64,000 nt of DNA from Thuidium tamariscinum (taxonomy: Eukaryota; Streptophyta; Bryopsida; Hypnales; Thuidiaceae): assembly GCA_947034885.2 (NCBI GenBank), contig OX344758.2, positions 5,024,501-5,088,500 of the forward strand, written 5' to 3'. The position numbers and the translations under genes were made by a program. Shown in pieces: positions 11,391-24,300 of this stretch. Numbering within the stretch: position 1 is the first letter of the stretch; each line of letters starts with the position of its first letter. The notes below the pieces were generated by a model. The model did not search any database. It was not told the DNA's origin and worked only from the letters and a program-made list of their open reading frames with translations.

Positions 11391-13560
11391 TATGATTCTA
11401 AAGTCTTCTATAATGTAGACTCTTGGTAGTTTGACTTCTTGGAATTATCTTCTTGTTGAGAATGTAAAATCTTCCCTCTTGGTTGGTGTCTATTTGATTT
11501 ATTACTTGATGTTTGTATGCATTTGAATTTTATGTAGTATAGGCTATTACAATGGAAGCATCAAATGTTATATTGTTTAAAGAAGACCTTCAAAGGCCAT
11601 ATTCCCACTTTTGATGTGAAACAATTTTGCAAAAGATATTCACAAATAGTAAATATAGTCCCTTCTAGTTGTGCATATACTTTGGAAATTCAAAATAAAA
11701 TTGGTCTCCATTCAATCATCTTCCAAAAGCTTTTATGAATGGCCAATTAATCATAGTTGGGGTTTTTATTATTCTATTTATTAGAAATTTAAATGTCATT
11801 GTATCCATTTTCTTGAAATTGTGTATTTTCTTAGTTTTCCTATTTAGAGAATTATTTTTCTCTTGATTTTTCTATGGATAAAATATCTTTAAAGGTCTAA
11901 ATATTGATCCTATTCTATTTTATACTAAAAAAAATTGAATTCTAGTTTTAAAGTACCATTTTGAAAATATTAGATGAATTAGACCAAAATGCAACAAAAA
12001 ATACAAATTTTTTGTGGAATCACCCTCTTACTCCAACTTGATTTTTTCCCTTTCTTTGATACTATCAAATATATTTCAAGTATAGCTAAAATCAACTAAA
12101 TGTCCCTATTCATAGCAATGTAGAATTGTAGATTATTAATTCCTAAATTCCTAAGGCATCTAATTTTGGTGTCAACAAAACTTTGAAGTTAAAAAAACCT
12201 TACCAATTTATTATTTTTAATTTTTTATATTTTTGAAGTCTAGTTCTTGCCTCAAAAAATTGATTTTGAAAATGAATGATTGTGATTTTTCTATTCAAGA
12301 TTTTACACAAGGGTACCCATTGCAATCTTGATTTTTTGTAGTATTGAGGGCTCTTAGAAATGAGCCTCAAATACACTAGATCTTGGAGAAAAATTGCATT
12401 AAGAATTCATTTAAAAAATTGTAGAGTAGATTTTGAGAAGTCATAAATTAATTTGGGTTATATTAATCTCATATTTTTTTGGTCACCATTTTTTTAGATT
12501 TGACTTATGAAAAGAAAATTTAAAGACTTTACATCACTTTTGCAATTTGAACATCCTCATGATTAAACATTATAATTTTTTAATCCATAAATGATATTGT
12601 CTGTTATTATTTTCTTATGTGATCTCTAACATGTCTAGTTTGAATTTGTATAGTTACAATTCAAAAAAATTGATACAATTTATCTAAATGTTGGCTTTTT
12701 GTTCAGTTTTGACCAAAATTCTAGAAGCTCAAAAAGGCCTTGGGTATTTAGGGGTTAAGGAGTTGGCACTCCTCTCCTAAAATGACCTCAAAATGACTTG
12801 CTAAGATCTTATTATAGTTTGCATATTTTGGTGGTAGCCACTTTAAAATCATCCATGTTAGAAAAGAAGGTTGTGTAGTAATTATTGGGAATCAATTCCA
12901 AAACTCAATCCATTAGAAACACTATTGTATCCACTAAGAAAATTTGTAATGTCATATGTAATACCACATTAGTAGTATTAGATCAATTAAACTTCAAATA
13001 AGTGAAACCATAGCTTGCATTTTTAGCATCTACTATTTGGTCCAAACTTATAAGTTGACTTATTAATTCATCTACTCACAATAATTGTTATTTAAGAATT
13101 TTTCCCTTTCAAAAGCTATATGATCCTTCAATTAATTTACCTTTTATTCAAAGACTTTTGAATCAAGTATTTCTATCAAGAATGTGTGAAGAAAGTTGTC
13201 GTGATAGATGCTAACTGGGAAACTACTGCAGATAATTAGGTCGAAGATTGCCAGCACGTAGTTAGTTAGTTACTGATTGGTCGCCATTCAGCTTCAGACA
13301 TACGAAGATTGTGTTCTGGTTGTGTTGACCAGGAAAGAACAAGCCCCAGCCCAAGTTAAGGACACTATTTATTGGAACACTTTGCAAACCTGGAATTTCA
13401 AAATCCAAAGTCTACTCATTGGAAGCAGTTACCGATATAAACTCACACCCATTATCAAACCCCTAAACATGGACCCCATCTAAAGCTTATTCGAAGTGCG
13501 AGACTGAGAACCTGGTGACTGGAATTCTCAAGATCAGCCGAGATTCTTTTGGGCGTCAGC
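11391..13560. other. AT-rich intergenic DNA, no gene seen
   Basis: Long A/T runs with frequent stops in all frames. A short open frame at 13277-13483 (+) has no recognisable domain and an average composition; I do not call it. Composition becomes GC-richer after about 13,500. Confidence 0.6.
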
Positions 13561-13599
13561 TCGTTCTTAGAAGCACAATAAGTTACTGGTAGAAGTCTC

Positions 13600-13960
13600 T
13601 AAAACCAGCGACCACGATCGGGAGTTCCGAGGAGGCGGGTGAAAGCCCCCAGGCCATGACTTCCCTCGTGCAATTTACCCCGGGGGAGTGCGGAAGGGCC
13701 AATTTTGCTGACCCCACTGGCCGGCTGAGCCGGCTTTACGTCCCGCCAACCACTGGCGCCTCGCCACACGTCCTGCTGCCCGCGGAGTCTGCGGATAACC
13801 ATTGTAGCCACTGTGTGTTTACGCGTTTCCCTGTTCTCCGACGTCGATCGCTAATTCTACCCCGCGCACTGGGGTCAGGGGCTATTTGGAGGATTCCAGT
13901 GGGCGCTCGGCTCGGCTCGCCCCGCCTCGCCTCGCTTAGGCAGGATCGAGGTGAAGTCAC
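13600..13960 (+). promoter_or_regulatory. GC-rich, CpG-containing island (probable promoter/leader)
   Basis: An abrupt switch from AT-rich DNA to GC-rich sequence containing many CG dinucleotides, CCCCGGGGG near 13,680 and CGGCTCGGCTCGCC near 13,910. It is followed by a donor-like GATCGAG/GTGAAG near 13,951. This looks like a promoter and leader exon reading right, possibly for transcripts extending toward the kinase gene at 19 kb, but no spliced connection can be proved. No TATA box stands out. Confidence 0.35.
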
Positions 13961-14118
13961 CAATGGATCTCCTTGGCTTGTACTGTGAAATTGAATGTTT
14001 ATACGAGATGCACGAAAGCTGCTTGTTTTGTGAGTTGTTTTGGCAGTATCTGACATCACATGTTTCCTCCTCTGACGTTACGCATCACGCCCTGGTCACT
14101 GTGTTGCTGCGCCTCCCG

Positions 14119-14134
14119 CTCTCTCTCTCTCTCT
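14119..14134. repeat. (CT)n microsatellite
   Basis: Eight uninterrupted CT units. Such pyrimidine tracts are common near plant transcription starts, which fits the GC-rich island just upstream. Confidence 0.8.
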
Positions 14135-14239
14135 GTGTCTTGGTGGCTCAGTGGTCTGGGAGTTTCGAGTTCGAGTTTCGGTTTTGAATGTGCGGAAGTG
14201 GTAAGCTTGATTTTGGATACTAATCTGTTGCGATTCTCG

Positions 14240-15990
14240 GTCGCGCAGAGCCGTGAAGCCATCGAGGGAATAAAGCCTGCGAGCTCCGTGCGAATTCTCA
14301 CCTACAGGTACGAGTACATGACTAAATTCGCCTCTTTGTTGGTATGTCGGTACGGTTGGGACTAGGATGTCTGTCTTGATTGATTCTTGCAGTCTGCTTG
14401 GCTTTGCTTCAAGCGAGCTCTCATCGCTTGTTTTGCGTCACAGCTATCTTTGAAGCCCTATATATCGATTCTGGTTGTCCTGATTCGTGGGGGGTTCTAT
14501 GTCCATCTTCAAGCAGATTCTGCATGGTACGACTTAGTGACAAGTACTTTGTGAAAAGTTGAAATTGGCACATGTGCCGCTTTGAATTGCAGGCAGTCAT
14601 TACCTCTTTGTTGCAGCATACTTCGACATGGGTGCTGGCCATTGGATCCTTTTCGGTAAGATCCTTGACTTCCATTCTCTCTGCTCCGTCCAAGCGTTTG
14701 CAGATGGTGCCGAATACGAGTGTAGTGCATTCGCAAGAGTGTTGTGCTCGATATTTACCGTTTGTGTGTAACCATGTTGTATTGTGCAGTTACATGAACG
14801 TGTCGAGGGAATATAGTGGAACATTGGGCGAACCCTCAACCTCAGGTTCCGCGGTTGGTGCATTTGCATCGTTACAAGCCGCTATTTTGAGGCATGTGAG
14901 CACCTTGTTTTGAGAGTTGGTTTTGTGGGGTTTGCACATGTCTCTTTAGCTGCTGGTACGGAGCCCATAGCACTAGGTCTTGGTGGCATAGGTGATCGAT
15001 GTTCGAGTTTTAGTTTTGATTTGCAGGAGTATTGTAGAATTCATGTGTGGTGATGTTTTGTCTTGCAGATCTGTGAATTCATCAAGGGAGTAAAGCCTAG
15101 CAGTGAGCAAAGGCTCATTGATGAATAGTTGCGGCATTTGCATCCTTGTTGGTATTGTTTGGAGTGAGATTTTTGTCTTGGTTCTTCAAGGGAAGAGTCT
15201 ACTTGAAATTGGTTGAAGTAAGATTTGATCACATGTCACCTTCCTTCCTTTATTTGTAGAGATTGTTGATTGTGGTTGTCTTCATTAGCTAAGTTTTCCA
15301 TGTGCATCCTTAAGACTTTCACTTTGGTTCTTAACAATTAGTTATAATAGATTACCTTGCCATGGCTAAGTGATTTAGTTTTTAATCCATTGCAAACATC
15401 AACTTTGCTATTTCATCAATCTTAGAAGGTTTATTGAGCACCCATTCTATAATTTGCTAAGCTTCTAGACTAGCTTTGTTTTGAGTAGAAAATCCATTTG
15501 AACAAGGGAGTGTTACTTCAATTATGGATTTCTCACTAGTTTGTGAATGACCCCACCTATAGTGTTTGTTGAATGAGACTTTGAACTTCCTTCCAAGTAC
15601 TTTTGGAATGTCTACAATTCATGACATATGTGTTGTTTTGTTTTGCAGTTAGCCATTACCTCTTTGTTACCACATAATTTGACTTTGGCCTATCTAGTGG
15701 ACTCTCTTATGAAAGGTGTGTTCATGTTCTTGACTTTCATTCTCTTTTTTGCACCTAAAGCATTTGTTTTAGTTACTACAAATTGACAATTCTTTGAGAG
15801 TTGTGTGCATGCTCAATCTTTACTTTTCATTTGTGATGATGGGCCTTTGTACAAATGTATGAGTAAAATGGTGCATGATACAAATCCTTGCCTTGAGGTC
15901 CCAATTGTAGCATGTGTAGTGTTTGGGGGAATTCAAGGACTTGGCCTAAATTAGTTCCAATAAGTTCTAGCTACTAGCTTTTGATGATTT
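14240..15990 (+). repeat. Diverged tandem duplication with exon-like pieces
   Basis: Two copies of an about 0.8-kb segment lie in the same orientation. Copy A has GCAG before an exon-like piece at about 14250-14308 (GTGAAGCCATCGAGGGAATA, then CTACAG/GTACGA). Copy B has the counterpart at about 15066-15130 (GTGAATTCATCAAGGGAGTA). A second shared block, CATTACCTCTTTGTTGCAGC near 14,597 versus CATTACCTCTTTGTTACCAC near 15,655, and the following CTTGACTTCCATTCTCTCTG versus CTTGACTTTCATTCTCTTTT keep the same order. Copy B has drifted toward AT. No complete coding frame is visible, so this may be a duplicated leader or a non-coding transcript. Confidence 0.55.
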
Positions 15991-18690
15991 TCTATCTTTT
16001 GCAACTTGTTTATTTTGAATTGCATTTGTGAGGACTCTCTTTCAACATATACAAGTGCATGAGAATACTAAATTTGTAATCAAATACAACCAAGTGATTT
16101 ATATTTAGGATTGTTTGTTAAATTACACCCTTGGTATCCAATGTTGACTAGAATGTAGACATGGGTTCATGATTGTATGGTGTAAGGAACCAAACATTAT
16201 ACTCCCTATGATTCAATAATTTAATGTTTTGATTAATGAGATGTAATATGTTCATATAATTATACCTATAAGTCATTTAATGAATTATGAACAAATATAT
16301 TCATGGTATTTGAAGTTGTTTTTAATTTATTAGTATTGTTAGATATCATCTTTACATCTAGGTCATGTCCCTTGTGATCACATTTGTATGGAATTACTTG
16401 TGATGTTTGAGAGTCTACATGATGGAGTAAGGTTATGATTGACTATGTTGTACTTGTAAGCTTCTGTCCAATAGGAGAGGACTTGAATTATGGCAATGGT
16501 GTGGGAAGATTCTTGTTTTTTGTTATATCATGGAAGGATATGAGAGTGTTGTGTTTGTCTTTAATTTGTTTTACATATATATTTCTTATATATGAAGCCA
16601 TCTTGGCTCTCATCTTGGTTTGCGTAAGGAACTCATTTGGACATTTGAATGAGACTTTGGCTATATTGGATTCACCATTGATGATGCCCATTGGTTTATG
16701 AATTACACCTTGGTTTTTTTCCTTTCAATATTTTTGAAAAGGTTAGATGTTTGTTGTGTAAGTAATTTTGTAGTATATAGGCATTAATTACTTCTTCAAT
16801 GTTTGAAACTTTGTTCACAAACTTGTAAATGATTCTTGGAGAGGAATGGTTTGTTTAATATTCTTACAAAAGAATTTGATTGAGGAAAGGTGAAAAATAT
16901 ATTGTGGAGAAGGGACTATGATGTCCTCTATGTCCTTTTCAAGCTTGTGGTGAGTTGAAGGTTGCCTTGTTATAAGTGAGATTACACCTTGATGGAAGCA
17001 ATTTTGTTGGATATTTCTTGGTATGTCATTGGTGATGGTCGCTTGTTTTTGTAACAACAATGCAATGACAGTGCTTGTAACAATGTGCATGATTCCTAAG
17101 CTTTTTTTTATTGTTGCAAGTCTAAAGAAGGAGTGTGACATTGGAAGGTGTAATGGAGATATTTTAGTAATTCATGAAGTTGATTAGAAGAATATTTCAA
17201 ATTTGTGAAAGTTGTATTGCCAAGTTGTTCCATTGGTTTGGATGTAAGGTAGAATAAATGGATTTTTCAAATTAAATTTTAGATTTCAAATCTTGTATGA
17301 GTTGTTTTATATAATTTTTCATTGAGATTGTACTTTAAAATATACTTGAGAATGAATTTTTGGTGCATGAAATATAGTTGAATACTATCATGCAAGGGTA
17401 ATATTTTCTATTGGCTCATTTTAGTCAAATTTAGATTGATGCAAGATCTCTTACAATGTTTATAAAGTTAAGTTTTAGTGGTGTATTTTAGAACTTTAGA
17501 ATAAAGAAATATGGTGGATCTTTAGAAGCTTAGAGATTATTTAGTAAAATTTTTATTTTGGTTAGTAAGTCATCCTTTATAATATTAGTATGAATTCTTT
17601 CTTACTCTAGGTACACCATCTACGATTTTGTTATTAATATTTTGAGGTATGTACAAATTTAGAAAGGTGTTTTGTAAAATTTGGAATCTAGCATTGATTG
17701 TATGTGTATTGTTGGAGTAAGGTAGAGGTATCTATTCCCAACCAGGGACCTATATTCAATTTGTAGAATACAGTTATTTTCAACCAAGGTTAGAACACAT
17801 TTCCAACCAAAGCTTAGAATGTATTTTTTCCTTCATTATAAGGCTAGGCCCAATAAATCATGACACATGTCCCAAAGTAGTGAGCATGAGAGTAGGAAGT
17901 AGTGAGTGGAAAAGTATTTAGTCAATGATTGGATTTGGAAGAGTCTTGACATTGGCTACTAGTCTAGGCAACTCTTTGGCTTCTAAAAACCATAGTAATT
18001 ACAATTTTGGGAATAAAATTCTAAAAATTTGATGTCCTCATATTTCCTATCTTTCTATTTGGCAAAAATTTCACTTGCCTTATAGTCCTTAGGATTTGCC
18101 TAAAAATCGCTTAAGTGATCGACTATGGATATCTCTAACTTAGTTTAGGTTTGTCAAGAGTTGTAATTGCTATTACAATAAGGGAGTAATTGCCTCTAGA
18201 GGGTTCTATTTGGTTATAGTTTATCTTCCAATTGCTAGCATTATCATCTTCATAGTATTCTTTTATGGAGCTTCTCTAAGATTGGATTCTACCCAACTTT
18301 TATCCTACATAATGTATAGTTTTAATGTAGTTAGTTTTTTTAATAAATTGTGACATAACTTGAATGATACTCAACATTTGTTTTGGTGAGTAATGATGAG
18401 GTGGATGTTTTGAATGTACATCTAATTGTTTTTGTGATTGACAAGTTCGAATAATTTGCTCACAATGGATGGAGACAATTGAATTTTGGATTGGAATTGG
18501 GCCATCTCCTTTCATCTTTAGCATACATGCTAAGTTGCTCAAATTCATTTGTTTGTATTGTTCATCATTGTTTGATTTTAGAAGGTCAAACACATGTTGG
18601 AATTGTTGGTTTTCTTATTTGAAGGAGTAAACAAGGCAATTTTGGCAGGTCAATAACATATTTTGACAATAGTACATTTTTGGTGCATTT
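15991..18690. other. AT-rich region, no gene seen
   Basis: No domain-bearing ORF on either strand. It probably includes upstream introns or promoter of the kinase gene. An ATG at 18697 is followed at once by a donor-like GAG/GTAATG in phase 0 with the kinase exon, which is one possible start exon. Confidence 0.5.
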
Positions 18691-18968
18691 TAAACCATGG
18701 AGGTAATGGAATGTGGGGATGTCCAACCTCCTTCAACATCAATGAGACTCTCTGAAGGTAATTCTCTTACCATTTCAAGCCTTCTTTTCTTTTAGCAATC
18801 ATTTTTATTTTTATGAAGAAATTGTTTTATATACTCACTTTGGGGTGTTTCTCAAGAAATATGGGATGATTAAGTTTGTCCTAGGTCAATTAATAAATAT
18901 AATTGTCTTCGAATGAATGTTACTACGTGGATATTTGAATGTTGCTTTTATTTTCTTCCTTATGATAG

Positions 18969-21384
18969 CTAAAGAAAATTAACTATTTGCATGCTAAAAT
19001 GTTTGTAGAAGGTGTTATAGGTTTGGAGAGGGAGTTAAAGACATACTCCAATTTTGTGGTTGCCTGTAACAAACGTGTTCAAGTAATGCATTCACAAGTA
19101 TTCAACAAGGAGCAATGTCAATATCTAATTGGTACTCTCAAAGAAGTTACTGAAAGTTTGAGTGTGGTTTTAGACTCATCACATGGTACACTCATTGGAT
19201 CACATGCACCTACAAAATTGGGAAAACTCCTCTTAAATTTCAAGCTACTCCTTGTATTGGCCACGGAAATTGAAAGATTCATTGAAGGGTGTAGCCAAGA
19301 TGCATGGGTTCCAGCTGCAATGACATTGACAAATGTATCACATTTTGTTTCATCCATTGGATTTCATTTGGAGTTATGTCGAGTTACCTTGTCTGAGAAA
19401 TGTGAAGGACCTAGAGGTTTAAATTTGGACCAAGTGGCCAATATTAGCAAGGATGTTGATGAAATTGTCAAAGCAAAGGCCTCTATGGACAAAGAAGACC
19501 TATTGAAGAAGATTTCAGTGACTTTGCCTTCATTGCATGGTGGTGAAAAGGATTTGGCAAGTTTTTTGCTTCAAAGACTTCTAAGAGTGGTACCAATTCC
19601 AATCATACCCTCACCAGAATCAAAATGGAATTTCTCTCAATATTTGACTTTATTGAAAAGTATCTTTGAAAAAGTAAATCAAGGGGTGTCTATTGGAAAA
19701 GGATCTTCAGCAACTGTATTCAAAGCCATGTGGTTGGACATGGAAGTTGCAGTCAAGGTTTTCTATGGAGAAAGTAATCCAGAGTTCCAAAAAGAAGTTG
19801 ATGTTCTTGCTCAATTGTGCCATCCCAACATAACATCCATGTTTTGTTGTAGACAAGATAGGCAAAAGTGCTCTATTGTCATGGAGTTGATGGATAGAGA
19901 CCTCTTTACATTGATGCAACACAGACTCGAAGGAAATCATGATTCTCCTCCATTCAATATTTGGGAAGCCATTGACATTATGCACCAAATAGCCAAGGGA
20001 GGGAAGTACCTTCATGAGCAAGGCATTGTGCATAGGGACTTGAAGTCGCTAAATATTCTTGTCAAAAGTGTGAAGACTCCGGATGTGGATTTGGAACATA
20101 TAGAAGCCAAGGTGGCAGACTTTAATGTGTCCAAAATTAGGAAGTATAGCACCACACACTCAGAGCAAACAATGAATGTTGGAAGCAACAGATGGATGGC
20201 ACCGGAGTTGATACAACTTCAAAGTGTGGATAGTCAAATGAATGTTGAAGGGAGCACTCCAAAAGCACCAAATTATCCTAACAAATGTGATATTTATAGC
20301 TTTGCAATGGTGTGCTATGAAATCTTGACTGGGAAATTGCCATTTTTTTTCTATTCAGAGAAAATGGCCAAGAAGATGAAGACAAGGATATTGGAGGGTG
20401 ATCGTCCAAAGCTTCCTACTCATTGTCCTCTTAAACTAAGAGATTTAATTGAGAAATGTTGGAATCCAGAGCCTAAAAATCGTCCGACTTTTGATGACAT
20501 TTGTAGAGAGTTGAAGTTTGTGAAGTATTTACTAATGGCAGGTTCGTATCTAGATTGACAAGTTTTTACATTCTTAAAGTTTAAATTCCTTACTATTAAT
20601 TGTTTTCCATTTTTTTTAAATGTGCACGATGTAGATGTACAATGTTAGTTTCAAACTATTGTTGATCTAAATGCATGATATTCACCTCAATTGTTACCAA
20701 AATTTTTGTGCCTATCATTCAAATGTAGTGTATTTAGTGCATATGATTAGAGTATTAGTGTTTGTTGTCTAAAGAGATGTAATTTAAAATATTACATCTT
20801 ACAATTGTTACGATCTTTCAATGATTGTCATTTAAATTACTTTTGAAAACTATGCAATTCTCAAACATTGTAAGATTTTGAAATTAACTTCAATACTTTG
20901 GAAATTGTAGGTACTTCTTCTACATCCAAGGTATGTTCACAACACATTGCTAAAAATTTCAACATTACTTTGGATAAAATTTATACATGTTCAAATTCAT
21001 GTTATTATGTCCCATACATTTGTTGAAGAGGATTTCATCCTTGACATGCATTGTAGATTTGTTTACATATTCATGTTGAGCAAATGATAGATGTCTTGTT
21101 GAATCAAAAATGTCTTATTGAAAATAATGATTATCTTTCGAACTAACTTGTAGAGTGAAGACACTTTCGAAAAAGGACACATTGAAAATGCTTCCAACCA
21201 TGCATTGAAAGATGAAGATGACAATTTGGAGGATTTTCACAAGATTGATGAATGTTCATCAAATATGGCTCTTTCTTTGAATGATTATAGGCAAGTGAAG
21301 AGAAAAATGGTCAAGTTTGTAGATGCATTGAAGGACTTCAATAGGGTTGATGAATTTGACCCTAATGATGCTTTCATTTTGTAG
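18969..21384 (+). CDS. 4-helix-type N-terminus plus protein kinase (kinase-TPR gene, part before amber codon)
   Basis: The main exon runs from the acceptor at 18968 to 20541 (donor GTTCGT); a 20-nt exon at 20911-20930 and a third exon from 21154 continue in frame until TAG at 21382-21384. Residue numbers below count from the TTG at 18987. Residues 1-200 are helical and cysteine-containing and resemble the N-terminal four-helix bundles of plant signalling kinases (weak inference). The kinase domain has GKGSSATVF (237-245), catalytic Lys in VAVK (257), HRDLKSLN (349-356), DFN in place of DFG (378-380) and APE (405-407). The VAVK lysine and HRD aspartate are present; the DFN change may alter Mg handling. 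The first ATG in frame is at 18999; alternatively a tiny upstream exon ending 18702 supplies the start. The C-terminus leads directly into TPR units, so the intended protein is a kinase-TPR fusion of about 1,400 residues. Confidence 0.75.
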
Positions 21385-24300
21385 AGTCACAGGGTTGTGA
21401 AGAAAACCATCGGAAAGTTCAAAAATGCACTAGAGGACTTCAACAAGGCTAATGAACTTAAGCCTAATGATACTTTTATTTTAAAGAATCGTGGGGCTGG
21501 GAAGAGAATGATGGGCAAGTATGAAGATGCATTGGAGGACTTGAATAGGGCTGATGAACTGGAGCCTAATGATGCTTTTACTTTGAATAATCGTGGGGAA
21601 GTCAAGAGAATGATGGGCAAGTATGAAGATGCATTGGAGGACTTGAATAGGGCTGATGAACTGGAGCCTAATGATGCTTTTACCTTGCAGAGTCGTGGGG
21701 CTGGGAAGAGAATGATGGACAAGTATGAAGATGCATTGGAGGACTTGAATAGGGCTGATGAACTGGAGCCTAATGATGCTTTTACTTTGAAGATTCGTGG
21801 GGCTGTGAAGAAAACGATGGGCAAGTATGAAGATGCATTGGAGGACTTGAATAGGGCTCATGAACTAGAGCCTAATGATGCTTTTACTTTGAAGATTCGT
21901 GGGGCTGTGAAGAAAATGATGGGCAAGTATGAAGATGCATTGGAGGACTTGAATAGGGCTGATGAACTAGAGCCTAATGATGCTTTTACTTTGAGTAATC
22001 GTGGGGAAGTGAAGAGAATGATGGGCAAGTATGAAGATGCATTGGAGGACTCGAATAGGGCTCATGAACTAGAGCCTAATGATGCTTTTACTTTGACTAA
22101 TCGTGGGAAAGTCAAGAGAATGATGGGCAAGTATGAAGATGCATTGGAGGACTTGAATAGGGCTGATGAACTGGAGCCTAATGATGCTTTTACTTTGAGT
22201 AATCGTGGGGAAGTCAAGAGAATGATGGGCAAGTATGAAGATGCATTGGAGGACTTGAATAGGCCTCATGAACTAGAGCCTAATGATGCTTTTACTTTGA
22301 AGATTCGTGGAGAAGTCAGGAGAACGATGGGCAAGTATGAAGATGCATTGGAGGACTCGAATAGGGCTGATGAACTGGAGCCTAATGATGCTTTTACTTT
22401 GAAGATTCGTGGGGCTGTGAAGAAAACGATGGGCAAGTATGAAGATGCATTGGAGGACTTGAATAGGGCTCATGAACTAGAGCCTAATGATGCTTTTACT
22501 TTGACTAATCGTGGGGAAGTCAAGAGAATGATGGGCAAGTATGAAGATGCATTGGAGGACTTGAATAGGGCTCATGAACTGGAGCCTAATGATGCTTTTA
22601 CTTTGAAGATTCGTGGAGAAGTCAGGAGAACGATGGGCAAGTATGAAGATGCATTGGAGGACTTGAATAGGGCTGATGAACTGGAGCCTAATGATGCTTT
22701 TACTTTGAAGATTCGTGGGGAAGTCAGGAGAACGATGGGCAAGTATGAAGATGCATTGGAGGACTTGAATAGGGCTCATGAACTTAAACCTAATGATGCT
22801 TTTACTTTGAGTAATCGTGGGGAAGTCAAGAGAATGATGGGCAAGTATGAAGATGCATTGGAGGACTTGAATAGGGCTCATGAACTGGAGCCTAATGATG
22901 CTTTTACTTTGAAGATTCGTGGGGAAGTCAGGAGAATGATGGGAAAGTATGAAGATGCATTGGAGGACTTGAATAGGGCTGATGAACTCGAGCCTAATGA
23001 TGCTTTTACCTTGCAGAGTCGTGGGGCTGGGAAGAGAATGATGGGCAAGTATGAAGATGCATTGGAGGACTTGAATAGGGCTGATGAACTGGAGCCTAAT
23101 GATGCTTTTACTTTGAAGATTCGTGGGGCTGTGAAGAAAACGATGGGCAAGTATGAAGATGCATTGGAGGACTCGAATAGGGTTGATGAACTGGAGCCTA
23201 ATGATGCTTTTACTTTGAAGATTCGTGGGGCTGTGAAGAAAACGATGGGCAAGTATGAAGATGCATTGGAGGACTTGAATAGGGCTGATGAACTGGAGCC
23301 TAATGATACTTTTACTTTGAAGATTCGTGGGACTGTGAAGAGAATGATGGGCAAGTATGAAGATGCATTGGAGGACTTGAATAGGGCTGATGAACTGGAG
23401 CCTAATGATGCTTTTACTTTGAGTAATCGTAGGGAAGTGAAGAGAACGATGGGCAAGTATGAAGATGCATTGGAGGACTTGAATAGGGCTCATGAACTAG
23501 AGCCTAAGGATGCTTTTGCTTTGAGTAATCGTGGGGAAGTGAAGAGAAGGATGGGCAAGTATGAAGATGCATTGGAGGACTCGAATAGGGCTGATGAACT
23601 GGAGCCTAATGATGCTTTTACTTTGAATGATCGCGGGGAAGTCAGGAGAATGATGGGCAAGTATGAAGATGCATTGGAGGACTTGAATAGGGCTCATAAA
23701 CTGGAGCCTAATGATGCTTTTACTTTGAAGATTCGTGGGGAAGTCAGGAGAACGATGGGCAAGTATGAAGATGCATTGGAGGACTTGAATAGGGCTCATA
23801 AACTGGAGCCTAATGATGCTTTTACCTTGCGGAGTCGTGGGGCTGTGAAGAGAATGATGGGCATGTAAGAAATTGCATTGGGGGACTCAAACAATTCTCA
23901 TGAACTTGAGCCTAATGATGCTTTTATTTTGGGGGAGTGGTGAAGATGTGAAGGGAGTGATGGGCAAGTATAAAGGTGCATTAGAGGACCTGAATAGGGT
24001 TGATGAACTTGTAATTATAATTTTACTTTAAAAATTTGTGTTGAAGTGAAGAGAATGATGTGTAAGTATGAAGACGTGTTGGAAGACTTGAACAAGGTTG
24101 ATGAACTTGAGTCTAATGATGCTTTCATTTTGAAGAGTCATAGGGTTGTGAAGTGATGATGGACAAGTATGAAAATGCATTGGAGGACTTGATTAAGGCT
24201 CATGAACTTGAGCCTAATGATGCATTTACTTTAAAGAATTGTAGAGATGTGAAGAGAATGATGGGCAGGTTTGTAGATGCATTAGAGGATTTGAATAAGG

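Noticed and set aside
14140-14185. tRNA-like TGGCTCAGTGG and GTTCGAGTTTC
   Set aside because: They resemble A and B boxes but are only about 20 bases apart and no cloverleaf can be formed.
22477-23493. Long antisense frames in the TPR array
   Set aside because: The 102-bp period keeps antisense frames open; the repeated SPIQVLQCIFILAH-type peptide has no domain, whereas the sense strand is clear TPR.
21500-23868. Regular direct repeats as a possible CRISPR array
   Set aside because: No variable spacers; units encode TPRs and the context is a spliced plant gene.
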